A DNA stretch of 62,135 nt from Prevotellaceae bacterium UBA4361 (GCA_002393575.1 DGSN01000047.1:15496-77630); one strand, 5' to 3'. Positions 33,278 to 42,378 are shown, counted from the stretch's first letter. A program made the numbers and translations. The notes: generated from the sequence alone by a model not told the origin.

Positions 33278-33307
33278 AAATAGATTCATCAACAAAACAT
33301 TTTCATT

Positions 33308-34243
33308 ATGACAAAGATAGCATTAGGAACCTGGGCTTGGGGCGCAGGTGCATTTGGTGGAGACACCGTATTTGGTAGTAAGACCAACGTGGAAAACTTG
33401 AAGCCTGTGTTCGATGTGGCTGTGAAGGCGGGACTGAACCTGTGGGACACTGCCACTGCCTACGGCATGGGAGAGTCGGAACGCATTCTCGGTACGCTGG
33501 CAAAGAGCGTGAAGCGTGAGGACGTGCAGATTTCCACGAAGTTCACACCGCAGATTGCAGAGGTGTTTGAGAATTCTGTGGAGAAGATGGCTGACTCTTC
33601 CATCGAACGGATGGGATGTGACTACATTGACGTGTATTGGATTCACAATCCGATGGACGTGGAACGCTGGACTCCAGGACTGATTCCTTTGCTGAAGAGC
33701 GGAAAGGTGAAGCGCGTGGGCGTGTCGAACCACAACATCAAGGAGATTCAGCGCGCCAATGAAATCCTGGGTGAGGCTGGCTTCAAGGTAAGTGCTGTGC
33801 AGAACCACTTCTCGCTGCTCTACCGTTCGAGCGAGAAAGGCGGTGTGCTCGACTACTGCAAGGCGAACGGCATTGAGTTCTGGGCTTACATGGTGCTGGA
33901 ACAGGGTGCTCTCTCTGGTAAATATAATAAGGAGAACCCTCTGCCTGCGGAAAGCGACCGCGGCAAGAAGTACAACCCTGTGTTGCCACAGTTGGAAGCA
34001 CTAACGAACGAGATGACTGCCATCGGCAAGAACTACGGTGCATCTTGCTCTCAGATAGGCATTGCCTGGGCGATTGCCAAAGGTACACTGCCAATCATCG
34101 GAGCCACGAAGGAGCGTCACGTCAGCGAAGCAGCCGAGGCAGCGAAAATTCAACTGAGCAGCGAAGAGGTGGCTCGATTAGAACAACTCGCTGATGCCAC
34201 AGGCATTGACACTCGCGGCGGTTGGGAACACTCGATGGAATGA
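33308..34243 (+). CDS. Aldo/keto reductase
   Basis: A 311-residue NADPH-dependent TIM-barrel reductase. The catalytic tetrad is visible: Asp and Tyr in LWDTATAYGMGESE, Lys in ISTKFTP, His in YWIHNPMD; the cofactor loop reads PIIGATKERHV. It resembles the YghZ/Gcy-like AKR group that reduces aldehydes and ketones, including plant-derived ones. Own promoter. The physiological substrate is not evident. It is the first of three aldo/keto reductases in 15 kb. Confidence 0.9.
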   Translation: MTKIALGTWAWGAGAFGGDTVFGSKTNVENLKPVFDVAVKAGLNLWDTATAYGMGESERILGTLAKSVKREDVQISTKFTPQIAEVFENSVEKMADSSIERMGCDYIDVYWIHNPMDVERWTPGLIPLLKSGKVKRVGVSNHNIKEIQRANEILGEAGFKVSAVQNHFSLLYRSSEKGGVLDYCKANGIEFWAYMVLEQGALSGKYNKENPLPAESDRGKKYNPVLPQLEALTNEMTAIGKNYGASCSQIGIAWAIAKGTLPIIGATKERHVSEAAEAAKIQLSSEEVARLEQLADATGIDTRGGWEHSME

Positions 34244-34292
34244 AACGTGGAGCGTGAAGCGTGAAGCGTGAAGCGTGAAGCGTGAAGACTTT
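34244..34292. repeat. CGTGAAG heptamer array
   Basis: Six consecutive CGTGAAG/CGTGGAG heptamers right after the reductase stop codon. Inverse copies (CTTCACG) occur near 8.36 and 26.54 kb. Confidence 0.7.
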
Positions 34293-34326
34293 TCACACGT
34301 TATCAAAAAAATCAATTCTAATAATC

Positions 34327-34653
34327 GTTAATAATAAGTTGGTACGTTTTTATTTAGGAAAGAAATTAGAATAATTAGAATAATTTTTTCAGAAATATGA
34401 TGTGTGTTTGTTTACATGTCAAACATAAATTTACGATTAATTCGCGTTAAACTTTTTTGACATGAATTTCCATGAATTATCCGTGAATTTTTCGTGAATG
34501 TTTTATCCTTATAATTTATTTACGTTTAATTTACGATTAATTTATGGTCATTTACGTTAAACAAAAAACATTTTTTTGAGTAATTATACTAATTATTCTA
34601 ATTTCTTTCCGAAAACAAGTCATGTTAGTTTATCCCAAGTTATTTATTAATCG
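34327..34653. repeat. AT-rich inverted-repeat element
   Basis: Perfect 22-bp inverted repeat (34357-34378 with 34589-34610) inside longer imperfect arms. The 200 bp between contain repeated TTTACGATTAAT and CGTTAAAC words. Single arms of the same sequence lie at 27608-27675 and 36613-36682. The gap 34244-34711 has no gene. Confidence 0.75.
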
Positions 34654-34711
34654 TCAGTAAAAGGTCTAAGCCTTTACAAACAAATTCAATGAAACCGAAA
34701 TCAACAGTAAT

Positions 34712-35746
34712 ATGGAATACGTAAAACTTGGAAATTCAGAACTCAATGTGTCGCGCATCTGCCTGGGTTGCATGGGATTTGGCGACGCAACGATTGGACA
34801 ACACTCTTGGACGATTGACGAGGAACATACTCGCGAGATTATCCACCGTTCACTCGAACTCGGTATCAACTTCTTCGACACTGCCATTGCCTATCAGCTG
34901 GGCACTTCGGAACAATTTGTTGGTCGTGCCCTGCGCGACATGGCTCGTCGGGAGGACATGGTGGTTGCTACGAAATTCTTGCCTCGCACCGACGAGGACA
35001 TTGCCAACGGAATCGATGGCCGTCAGCATGTACTGAACTCCATCAACAGCAGTCTTGAGCACTTGGGCATGGACTATGTGGACCTTTACATCTACCACAT
35101 CTGGGACTACAAGACTCCGGCTGAGGAGATTCTGGAAGGCATGAACGAGGCTGTCCGCACAGGCAAGGCTCGCTACATTGGTATTGCAAATGCCTACGCC
35201 TACCAGTTGGCAAAGATGAATGCCCTGGCAGATAAGAATGGTTGGGCAAAGTTTGTGTCGGTGCAGAATCACTACAACCTGATTATGCGTGAGGAAGAAC
35301 GCGAGATGGTTCCGCTCTGCCACGAGGACAACATTGCCATGACTCCGTACAGCGCATTGGCTTCGGGCAAATTGGCAAAGCGTCCTGGAGAGACCTCCAA
35401 ACGACAAGCCGAAGATGCCTTCATGCACTTCAAGTATGATGCCACAGCAGAACAGGACCAGCGCATCGTGGAACGCGTGGTGGAACTTGCCGACCGCTAC
35501 GGGGTGGAAATGACGCAGGTGTCATTGGCATGGCTACTGACAAAAGTGGAATCGCCTATCGTGGGAGCCACTCAGTTGCATCACATCGAAGGCGCAGTGA
35601 AGTCGCTTGACCTCCAACTGACCGCAGAAGACATCAGCTACCTGGAAGAACCATACCTTCCTCACAAGCTTTCTGGCGTGATGGCAGTCAACAAGCCCGT
35701 CATGGCAGAAGAGCCCGTCTGGGTGAAAGCAAGGAAAAACGTATGA
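34712..35746 (+). CDS. Aldo/keto reductase
   Basis: A 344-residue AKR. Tetrad residues: Asp and Tyr in FFDTAIAYQLGTSEQ, Lys in VATKFLPR, His in YIYHIWDY; the cofactor loop reads PIVGATQLHHIEG. The sequence is closest in type to the YajO/perakine-reductase-like group. It is followed 18 nt later by a flavodoxin-like lipoprotein gene, so the two probably share a transcript; a redox pairing is possible. No clear -7 box was found in the repeat-filled upstream gap. Confidence 0.9.
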   Translation: MEYVKLGNSELNVSRICLGCMGFGDATIGQHSWTIDEEHTREIIHRSLELGINFFDTAIAYQLGTSEQFVGRALRDMARREDMVVATKFLPRTDEDIANGIDGRQHVLNSINSSLEHLGMDYVDLYIYHIWDYKTPAEEILEGMNEAVRTGKARYIGIANAYAYQLAKMNALADKNGWAKFVSVQNHYNLIMREEEREMVPLCHEDNIAMTPYSALASGKLAKRPGETSKRQAEDAFMHFKYDATAEQDQRIVERVVELADRYGVEMTQVSLAWLLTKVESPIVGATQLHHIEGAVKSLDLQLTAEDISYLEEPYLPHKLSGVMAVNKPVMAEEPVWVKARKNV

Positions 35747-35764
35747 CCAAAAACTATACAAAGT

Positions 35765-36514
35765 ATGAAACGAACATTTCTGAACAGAATCCTATTGATT
35801 ATGGTTGCTCTGCTGACGATGGCATGCAGCAACGACGAAGAAGGACAAGCTAAGGCACTGACCATGACGGCAGGAAAGACGCTCGTGGTGTTCTACAGCT
35901 ACACCAACAACTGTCGAGACATTGTGACGATGCTCACCAGTCAGATTGAAGCCGACGTGCTGGAAATTCAGCCCGCAGAGAAAGGACAGAGGTACGAGGC
36001 AAACAACTATGCGCTGGGAACCCAGTTGCTGAACGCCATCAAGGCGAATCCCAACTCAGCCAGCAGCTATCCAGCCATCGACCCCGTTGCGACCTCTCTC
36101 ACCGACTATCAGAACATCATCATCGTCACACCGCTGTGGTGGAGCCAAATGGCTGCCATCATGCAGAGCTATCTTTTCAGCTTCGGACCTCAGATGGCAG
36201 GAAAGAACATCGGACTGATTGTGTCGAGTGCCAGCAGTGGCATCAGCGGAGTGGTTGCCGACTGCAAGCGACTGGTTCCCAACGGAAACTATTTCAGTCA
36301 AAACCTATGGATTAACAATTCCAACCGCTCCAACCGCAGTTCGCTGATTCAGAACTGGCTCACCGCCATCAACTACAATTCCGTTTCTGCCATCCACTCA
36401 CCGCAACAGAGTGCCAAGCAGTCTTCTGCCTTCTACACGCTCAGCGGACAGAAGGTGGCGCAAACTCGAAAAGGCATTTACATCGTGAATGGAAAAAAGA
36501 AACTGATGAAGTAA
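35765..36514 (+). CDS. Flavodoxin-like lipoprotein with Prevotella-type C-terminal tail
   Basis: A 249-residue protein. Signal peptide with lipobox LLTMAC-S (Cys21), then a flavodoxin fold (about 38-205: LVVFYSYTNNCRDIV as FMN phosphate loop, IIIVTPLWWSQMAAIMQSY, and VSSASSGISG). The last 27 residues (FYTLSGQKVAQTRKG, ending in GKKKLMK) are the short tail also seen on the PL11 lyase. Exported flavodoxin-like proteins occur in Bacteroidales, but a lipobox plus this tail in one protein is odd. It follows an aldo/keto reductase gene by 18 nt. Confidence 0.82.
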   Translation: MKRTFLNRILLIMVALLTMACSNDEEGQAKALTMTAGKTLVVFYSYTNNCRDIVTMLTSQIEADVLEIQPAEKGQRYEANNYALGTQLLNAIKANPNSASSYPAIDPVATSLTDYQNIIIVTPLWWSQMAAIMQSYLFSFGPQMAGKNIGLIVSSASSGISGVVADCKRLVPNGNYFSQNLWINNSNRSNRSSLIQNWLTAINYNSVSAIHSPQQSAKQSSAFYTLSGQKVAQTRKGIYIVNGKKKLMK

Positions 36515-36518
36515 GGAT

Positions 36519-36557
36519 TTGGCATTGGTCTTTGGTTTAAGACCAATGCCAAAAAAC
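36519..36557 (+). terminator. Terminator
   Basis: Perfect 14-bp stem TTGGCATTGGTCTT (36519-36532 with 36539-36552), 6-nt loop, closing the reductase/flavodoxin unit; an A-run follows, so termination may be better for the opposite strand. Confidence 0.65.
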
Positions 36558-36612
36558 AATTGCCTCTGAACACAAAATCCGACAGTAGCAGGTTCCTATC
36601 TTTAATAACTTT

Positions 36613-36682
36613 TAGGAACCATGAAACAATAAGTAAGTATAAATTATACGTGTTATCTTAGGAAAGGTATAGAATAATTAGA
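36613..36682. repeat. Dispersed AT-rich repeat, diverged single arm
   Basis: Related to 27608-27675 and to the arms of 34327-34653 (TTAGGAAAGGTATAGAATAATTAGAG). It marks the left edge of the defence-type island. Confidence 0.5.
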
Positions 36683-36766
36683 GAGACCTTCTTTCTGCAA
36701 TGTTTCCATTGCCTTGTATAAATCGCCGAGTCGTGACATAAGCTAAATTATTTTTGAAGAAGTCAG

Positions 36767-37642
36767 TTATTCATCTTGTTCATAGTAATAAGAGTAGTCA
36801 ATACCTTTCATGAAGATTTCGCGGTCATCTATCTTATTTGTCAGTGCCGGTTTCAGCAATTCATGGATTCGAGTGCTGTCCAGATGACTCGCAATCATTG
36901 CATCAAGGTATTCCCGTTTGTCAATCTTGCTCCAGTCCACACACAAGCCTAAGCGTTTCTTGAATATCAAGTCGAGCCAAATGCGCGTTGAACGTCCGTT
37001 GCCCTCCATAAACGGGTGAGCTGCATTCATCTCCACATACTTATCGACAATCTCGTCGAAAGTGTTTTCCGGCATTGCCTCCACAGTTTTCAAGTAACTG
37101 TGAAGATGTTCTGCCAAACAAAACAGCGTGTTCCCTTTTGCAATAGTCTTGGTACGGATTTTCCCAGCGAAGTCATATAGTCCACCGAAGAGATAGGCAT
37201 GTATCTGCTGCAATGCCTTTACAGTACCCACATCTTTGTCAGCCACTAAGTTACTTTCAATGAACGTATAAGCTTTCTTCTTGCTGCGCCCATCGATGGT
37301 GTTGTCGCTATAAGTGAACCAATCAAGGAATGCCGTTGCCTGATTATTGGGAATGGCCTTAGCCAGTTTATCGACATCACCCTGACCAATGACATCGGTG
37401 TTGTACTTCTTGCCATCGGAAGCAGTCAGTTTCAGTTGGGTAGTGGCACTAACCACCTCACTCTTCGCTTTCCGCAATTTGGCTTTCAGGTATTTCCAAT
37501 AGTTGCGGTTCTTCTCGTGGTCAACCTGCCCATTGATAGCCCCCACGATGTCGAGTACCGAGAACCACCACTGATTGTGTTCCTCGTCCCATACAGCACG
37601 AACCTTATGGTCTTTATAGAAACGTATGGAAATCTTGCTCAT
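36767..37642 (-). CDS. BRO-N/Fic fusion protein (putative AMP-transferase)
   Basis: A 291-residue protein of two parts. Residues 5-100 are a BRO/DinD-type N-terminal domain (VRAVWDEEHNQWWFSVLDIV, NRNYWKYLKAKL), very like the one in the protein encoded at 42379-43218. Residues about 125-285 are a Fic domain with the complete motif HPFMEGNGRSTR (His209 to Arg220), so AMP transfer onto a protein target is plausible. I see no clear inhibitory (S/T)xxxE(G/N) helix in it. The gene starts 24 nt after a broken small gene and is the last of the minus-strand island. In known systems Fic proteins act as toxins (often on topoisomerases) or effectors; the target here is unknown. Confidence 0.85.
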   Translation of the reverse strand: MSKISIRFYKDHKVRAVWDEEHNQWWFSVLDIVGAINGQVDHEKNRNYWKYLKAKLRKAKSEVVSATTQLKLTASDGKKYNTDVIGQGDVDKLAKAIPNNQATAFLDWFTYSDNTIDGRSKKKAYTFIESNLVADKDVGTVKALQQIHAYLFGGLYDFAGKIRTKTIAKGNTLFCLAEHLHSYLKTVEAMPENTFDEIVDKYVEMNAAHPFMEGNGRSTRIWLDLIFKKRLGLCVDWSKIDKREYLDAMIASHLDSTRIHELLKPALTNKIDDREIFMKGIDYSYYYEQDE

Positions 37643-37666
37643 ATTCTATCAACGTATCTTTGGCAT

Positions 37667-37975
37667 TTATGGTATCAACAGCCCTCTATATTCAAGGTCG
37701 TTCTTCATTATTTCTTCTGTATGATGGATGTCAATGTCTATTTGCTTCAGCCGCTTTTCCTTTTCCTCATCAGTATGTCGATTGTCTTGAAGCACACTCA
37801 ACTTCATTTTGGCTTTGATGTATTCCAAGCCGTTATGAATAGCAAAAGCACTCACTGGAGCATTGGAGTTGAATAGATGTGCCCAACTTTGTTCTGCAAG
37901 TTAGTTACCCCACTTTTCATATTTTTGAATGTCATTTAGACATTGGTCTATTCTTTCGTCTTGTAGATGTGACAT
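37667..37975 (-). pseudogene. Small gene upstream of the Fic protein, broken by an in-frame stop
   Basis: From the ATG at 37975 the frame reads MSHLQDERIDQCLNDIQKYE up to residue 24, then a TAA, then continues open for 77 more codons (AEQSWAHLFNSNAPVSAFAI, ending in DLEYRGLLIP). Both parts look like one helical protein of about 102 residues. Either the gene is inactivated by a point mutation, or the second part is made from the GTG at 37855 (62 residues). By position it could be the antitoxin or chaperone of the Fic protein, but no known antitoxin motif is visible. Confidence 0.55.
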
Positions 37976-38005
37976 ACTTTCAATTGTTGAAATGTTCTCT
38001 TTTCG

Positions 38006-38063
38006 AGTTACCTACTAAATATATTGTAGCTACCCACTAACTTTGGAGAGTTACCCATTAACT
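38006..38063. promoter_or_regulatory. Three direct repeats AGnTACCyAyTAA
   Basis: GAGTTACCTACTAAA, TAGCTACCCACTAAC and GAGTTACCCATTAAC have their GnTAC cores at 38007, 38029 and 38050, 21-22 bp apart. A fourth weaker copy (TAGTTACCCCACTT) is at 37903-37916 inside the broken gene. They fill the 110-bp gap between the HEPN gene and the broken gene and look like an operator array. Confidence 0.55.
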
Positions 38064-38085
38064 AAAAACGAGTAAAGCCATATTG

Positions 38086-39297
38086 TCATTCAAATTTAAT
38101 AATAACAGTTTCTGCAATTCGTCTCAACAAGAATAAATATGGCTTTAACAGTTGGGCATTCTTTGAGGTAGGTTTAATCTCTGAATTCTCTCGAGATTCT
38201 CTTGCATGTACAAGGACATTTCGTATGGAATCTATATTTTTCCTAATGGTAGATAGTATATTTTGCGGCGGGGCATCAATCTCTGCATCATCTTTAAATA
38301 GATTTTTCACAGAAAAACCTCCATCAAAGCACAAATCTTGAATAAAATACTTGCTATTTATTTTCAATTCGTATTTAATGTCTTCATATGTACATAAATC
38401 TAATAAAAGTCGCTCCATTCTTTTGTCGTCCTTGTTAGACCTGAAGTATTCACTATAGATTTCTATTATTCTATTGGAATATTTATCAGAATTCAATATA
38501 TCAGGAGTTTTTATTATATTGGTGATTTTTCTTTTCAAACTATTTTCAATATAGTAATATGAGCAATATTCTAATACCTGAAAATAGAAAATGTATTTAA
38601 GGCGATAACTGCCTGTCCCTCGTGCGGCCTCCATTAGTTCCAATAAGGTTGTATCAAAAAGCTTACTATTAATTATAGTTGGGAAGGTCTCATTATAGCT
38701 CCTACACGGTATTTTTATATCACTAATATTTTCTTCTGCTTCATTAAAGATTAATATTCTTGGACTTTGTCGATCATAATAGGACATCATAAAATTAACA
38801 TGCCTAAAGAAATCTATTTGCTTCTCTAATGGAATAATAGAAAAATCTCCTTCAATAAAGAAATTTGTTGGGAACAAAGGTTCCTGATTACTACCATCTT
38901 CTGCATAATACTGAGAATAACGAAGCATGCCATATGCTCTTTCATTAATATCTGCAGTATCATTTAAGAACACATGGGAAGCAAGCTCTTTACATTCCTT
39001 TGTAGGCGGTCCATAATAAAGCTTGTATGTTTGGCCACAAAAGATGTATTCGAAACTTCTTTTATATTCCTCAGATAAGGGAAGGAAAATAAACTCATAT
39101 TTGTTAGCTGCTTTATGAAAGATAGCGAACAATTCATTAGGTAATACGATATTATCCAAGTAAGCTAAATCTTCATCGTTAGAAAACTCAAAGCGAATTG
39201 AGCTGTCATTCCAACAATTATTTATAATAAGTTTTTCTTCTTTTTTTTCTGCTTTGATACAATTATTATTTGCAGTAAATTTTGTAATTCTATCCAT
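38086..39297 (-). CDS. HEPN-domain protein, putative RNase effector
   Basis: A 403-residue protein. The first 200 residues are strand-rich and unrecognised (IRFEFSNDEDLAYLDNIVLP, YEFIFLPLSEEYKRS). The last 140 are helical with the HEPN ribonuclease signature R-x4-H in IRNVLVHARE (Arg359, His364). This architecture, a beta-rich N-terminal part and a C-terminal HEPN domain, recalls abortive-infection proteins such as ApeA, but I cannot show homology. It starts 8 nt after the methylase stop, so it is part of that operon. The gene is clearly more AT-rich than its neighbours, a sign of separate acquisition. Confidence 0.65.
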   Translation of the reverse strand: MDRITKFTANNNCIKAEKKEEKLIINNCWNDSSIRFEFSNDEDLAYLDNIVLPNELFAIFHKAANKYEFIFLPLSEEYKRSFEYIFCGQTYKLYYGPPTKECKELASHVFLNDTADINERAYGMLRYSQYYAEDGSNQEPLFPTNFFIEGDFSIIPLEKQIDFFRHVNFMMSYYDRQSPRILIFNEAEENISDIKIPCRSYNETFPTIINSKLFDTTLLELMEAARGTGSYRLKYIFYFQVLEYCSYYYIENSLKRKITNIIKTPDILNSDKYSNRIIEIYSEYFRSNKDDKRMERLLLDLCTYEDIKYELKINSKYFIQDLCFDGGFSVKNLFKDDAEIDAPPQNILSTIRKNIDSIRNVLVHARESRENSEIKPTSKNAQLLKPYLFLLRRIAETVIIKFE

Positions 39298-39305
39298 AAT
39301 TTCAT

Positions 39306-42300
39306 TTATTTATTATATTCTTCTCGTGTGATTGGAGTCTCTGGATCTACTATAAGGACCTCATCATAGGTCAGACCATAGAGGTGATAGACGAGGAGGT
39401 CAATGGTTGTTTCCTCAAGGCAAGTGTTGCTTTGTGGGTCGGTGCGCTTCTTGGAAAGGATTGTGCTGACAAGTCGTTCTATCTCGCTTGCGATTAAAGT
39501 ATCTTTTTTTATTGGTAATTCTCCAACACTTTTCGCCTGTATTTCTGAAAAAACAGTTTTTGTTGATTTAAATTTCTTGGAGTAGATATAATTGAACAAA
39601 TTAGAATTCAACAATCCTAAAATGTATTTCAGGCGGCATTCATGTTTGGGTGTAACAACTACTAGAGTATTTAGAGCATAATACTGTTCATCATCATATG
39701 TAGCTATTAATTTTGCAGACACTCTTCTAAAAAGGATTTTTTCGTTACATTCAAAAATATCCTTCCTTTTGCAAGAATGTATTCTTTCAAGGTGATAATC
39801 AAGATAATTACCAGACCATTTGATACTGTATCGATTTATGTTTCGTCCATCAAGCAACTTATAGTATTCGGGGGAATATACGGTTTTTATAGAAAGGGAC
39901 TTGTCTCCTTTCAAAGCAATCGCTTGATTTATATTGCATAAGTCATGAAGCGGAATTGTGGAATTGAACATTTTATCAACGAAATCATCAGAATTAACAT
40001 TAAAAACAAATCCTCTCTGATTTCGAAACTTCTTGATGCTTACAGATTTCGACAAATATATTTCTTTCCCTTTACAGTCATAGATATTCACATCGTAATC
40101 TTCTATAGTTTCTTTCGACATTATTAAAGTAATATTCTCAACAACTGCATTCTCAAATTCCATGTCGTTATAATTTACTATCTGTCTCAAATGATACTGC
40201 TGAATCAACTTTCGTGTATCACTATAGTACTCTTGAGTCAGGATAGTGTTAGGAATAATGTATGATATGATTCCTTTTTCATTAGATAGATTTGTTGCTT
40301 GGTGAAGCATAAAGATAAACAGGTTTGCACGTCCACCAGACGTTCCAAATTCTTGTTTCAAAATCTGTATATAATTTATGTCTACATCTGGTTGCTTTGA
40401 AAGCTGAACATAAGGTGGGTTCGCAATCACAATATCGAATCCCCCTTGTGAGAACACATCATAGAACCATGTATGCCAAAGAGTAAATTGGTCGTTGGCA
40501 GAGAGGTCAAGGTCACCAAAATCAACTTTGATGCTTTGTTCGCGAAGCTGTTGCTTCACATTTTCAATAATTTCTTGCTTTAACCGTTCTTTGCGTTGAT
40601 GGTCAGAGCAGTTGTAATATTCATTGAGTTTCTCACGGAGGTCAAAACGAAGTATATCGAGGTCTTTATCAAACCACGTAAGTTGAGTGCCCTCTCCTTG
40701 TTCTGTTGACAAAGTTGTCATCTTCGACAAGTCAACACCTTTGTACTGCTCCAACAGTGAGTTGCCTTGCATGATTTTGAAGTCGAGGTTAGGCAAGAAC
40801 CGTGGAGTTTCTTCGTCAACGATGAGTGATAGCCAGAAGCGGAGACGGGCGATGTCAACTGCTCCCTTCTCTATATCGACTCCATAGATATTGTTCTGAA
40901 TGATGTGTCGCTTGATGTCGGCAGCATTCTTCTCTTCCAATTCAGGATGAATGGCACACTGGCAGAGATAAAGCTGGCGCAGTAATCCCATTGGGAAAGC
41001 ACCACTACCAATGGCAGGGTCGCAAATCTTGACATTGAGAAGTTTGATGCTGATGTCCTCAGCCATCGAGCCCAAGTGTTCTGCTTCGTGAGTCAGCACA
41101 AATTGTCTGATAGACTCTTTTATGGTTTCATCTTCAACACCTGTTTGCAAATAGGCAATCAAACTTTCCTGACACATATACTGCACAATCTCCTTTGGAG
41201 TATAGAATGCGCCTTTGTCCTTGTTGTCCTCCAACAAGTTCTCAAATACACGTCCCAGCATTTCGGGGTCAACACCCACCTGAGCATCGTTAGGGTCGTT
41301 CTCGTCAATCGTGAAATTATATCTTTCAAAAAAGTCAAGCACGTCACCCAAAAGGTGTTGAGGCAAACGGATAGAAGAGCAATCCTCTTCGTCTAATTGG
41401 AACAATCCACCATTGAGGAATGGTATCTTGATGCCATTTCCCACTTTGGGCGAAGCAAGGTCATTGTTGTCTTGTCGGTTGGTATTTAGGTCATTAAAGA
41501 GCGGTTCGAGGAATCCGTCAATGAAATTGTCTTTATCGGCAAACTCGTTGAACTTGTTTTGCAGGAAGCGTGTGTCGCCACCTTTCCAATCCTGTCGGTC
41601 AGCAGGCACACCCATCCATTCCTTCTTCTGCAGGAACTGAAGGAAAACCAATCGGCCCATCAGTTTCTTGATGTAGTCACGTACAGTCTTCTCTGGGTCC
41701 TTATACACAGCCACGAATTGGTTGAATATCTCATGGCATGGCTCATGGATGGTTTTCTCCACCCACTTTCCCTTCTCTTTCACATAGCGTTTGCCCGTGA
41801 TATACTCCACAATATCGGCATAATGCTCACGGTATTCATCGAAGAACTCTTTGGAGAGTGCTTCCACCGAGAAGGCTTCCTTGATGTTCTCAAACGAAAT
41901 ACCCTTGCGCTGCAATGCATCGAAGCGACCAACAGGTGTGTTATAGAAACTGTCACCTTCGCCAAAGACGAATGTGTAGCGCTTGGGGGCAGTGTTCTCA
42001 CCCTTGATGTCACAGATAAAGGAGAGACGCCACACAGATTCTTTACTGTTAAAGACGACAAGCGCTGCATCAAAATCGCCTGTGGTGTGGTGAATGAACT
42101 GATGCACCAAATTGCGGAGACCGACACGTTTTCGTGCCACGTTGCCATGTTGTATCTCATAATAGAACAATCCAATGCGGTAACCATCGGTGGGGTTGAG
42201 GTATCCCAAGTAGAAACCCTTTTCGTCATCAGGGGTACCATCAATGCGTTCTGGTTCCACTCTCAGTTCGGTTGCCTGGAAATAGTGTTGCAACATTTGT

Positions 42301-42365
42301 TGCCATTCGTTCATACAGAATGGCTTTTGGAATATCTGTCGGAGGTTGTCTTTACTGTAGGTCAT
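39306..42365 (-). CDS. Eco57I-type adenine-specific DNA methyltransferase
   Basis: A 1019-residue class I methyltransferase. SAM-binding motif DPAIGSGAF near residue 450 and catalytic NPPY in FDIVIANPPYVQL near residue 650 give the N6-adenine (gamma) order. The C-terminal 300 residues resemble the TaqI-like target-recognition part of Eco57I-type enzymes (LKYILGLLNSNLFNYIY). The N-terminal 400 residues are helical and I see no PD-ExK nuclease motif, so cleavage may depend on the PLD-helicase protein in the same operon. The ATG at 42365 is chosen because the frame further up only overlaps the preceding gene. Spacing: 13 nt after the DinD/BRO gene, 8 nt before the HEPN gene. Its second half is more AT-rich than its first. 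Confidence 0.9.
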   Translation of the reverse strand: MTYSKDNLRQIFQKPFCMNEWQQMLQHYFQATELRVEPERIDGTPDDEKGFYLGYLNPTDGYRIGLFYYEIQHGNVARKRVGLRNLVHQFIHHTTGDFDAALVVFNSKESVWRLSFICDIKGENTAPKRYTFVFGEGDSFYNTPVGRFDALQRKGISFENIKEAFSVEALSKEFFDEYREHYADIVEYITGKRYVKEKGKWVEKTIHEPCHEIFNQFVAVYKDPEKTVRDYIKKLMGRLVFLQFLQKKEWMGVPADRQDWKGGDTRFLQNKFNEFADKDNFIDGFLEPLFNDLNTNRQDNNDLASPKVGNGIKIPFLNGGLFQLDEEDCSSIRLPQHLLGDVLDFFERYNFTIDENDPNDAQVGVDPEMLGRVFENLLEDNKDKGAFYTPKEIVQYMCQESLIAYLQTGVEDETIKESIRQFVLTHEAEHLGSMAEDISIKLLNVKICDPAIGSGAFPMGLLRQLYLCQCAIHPELEEKNAADIKRHIIQNNIYGVDIEKGAVDIARLRFWLSLIVDEETPRFLPNLDFKIMQGNSLLEQYKGVDLSKMTTLSTEQGEGTQLTWFDKDLDILRFDLREKLNEYYNCSDHQRKERLKQEIIENVKQQLREQSIKVDFGDLDLSANDQFTLWHTWFYDVFSQGGFDIVIANPPYVQLSKQPDVDINYIQILKQEFGTSGGRANLFIFMLHQATNLSNEKGIISYIIPNTILTQEYYSDTRKLIQQYHLRQIVNYNDMEFENAVVENITLIMSKETIEDYDVNIYDCKGKEIYLSKSVSIKKFRNQRGFVFNVNSDDFVDKMFNSTIPLHDLCNINQAIALKGDKSLSIKTVYSPEYYKLLDGRNINRYSIKWSGNYLDYHLERIHSCKRKDIFECNEKILFRRVSAKLIATYDDEQYYALNTLVVVTPKHECRLKYILGLLNSNLFNYIYSKKFKSTKTVFSEIQAKSVGELPIKKDTLIASEIERLVSTILSKKRTDPQSNTCLEETTIDLLVYHLYGLTYDEVLIVDPETPITREEYNK

Positions 42366-42378
42366 GGTGGTCTGTTTT

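Noticed and set aside
39306..42365. Calling the methylase a complete type IIG restriction enzyme
   Set aside because: I could not find a PD-ExK nuclease motif in the N-terminal 400 residues; the PLD domain of the helicase is the visible nuclease.
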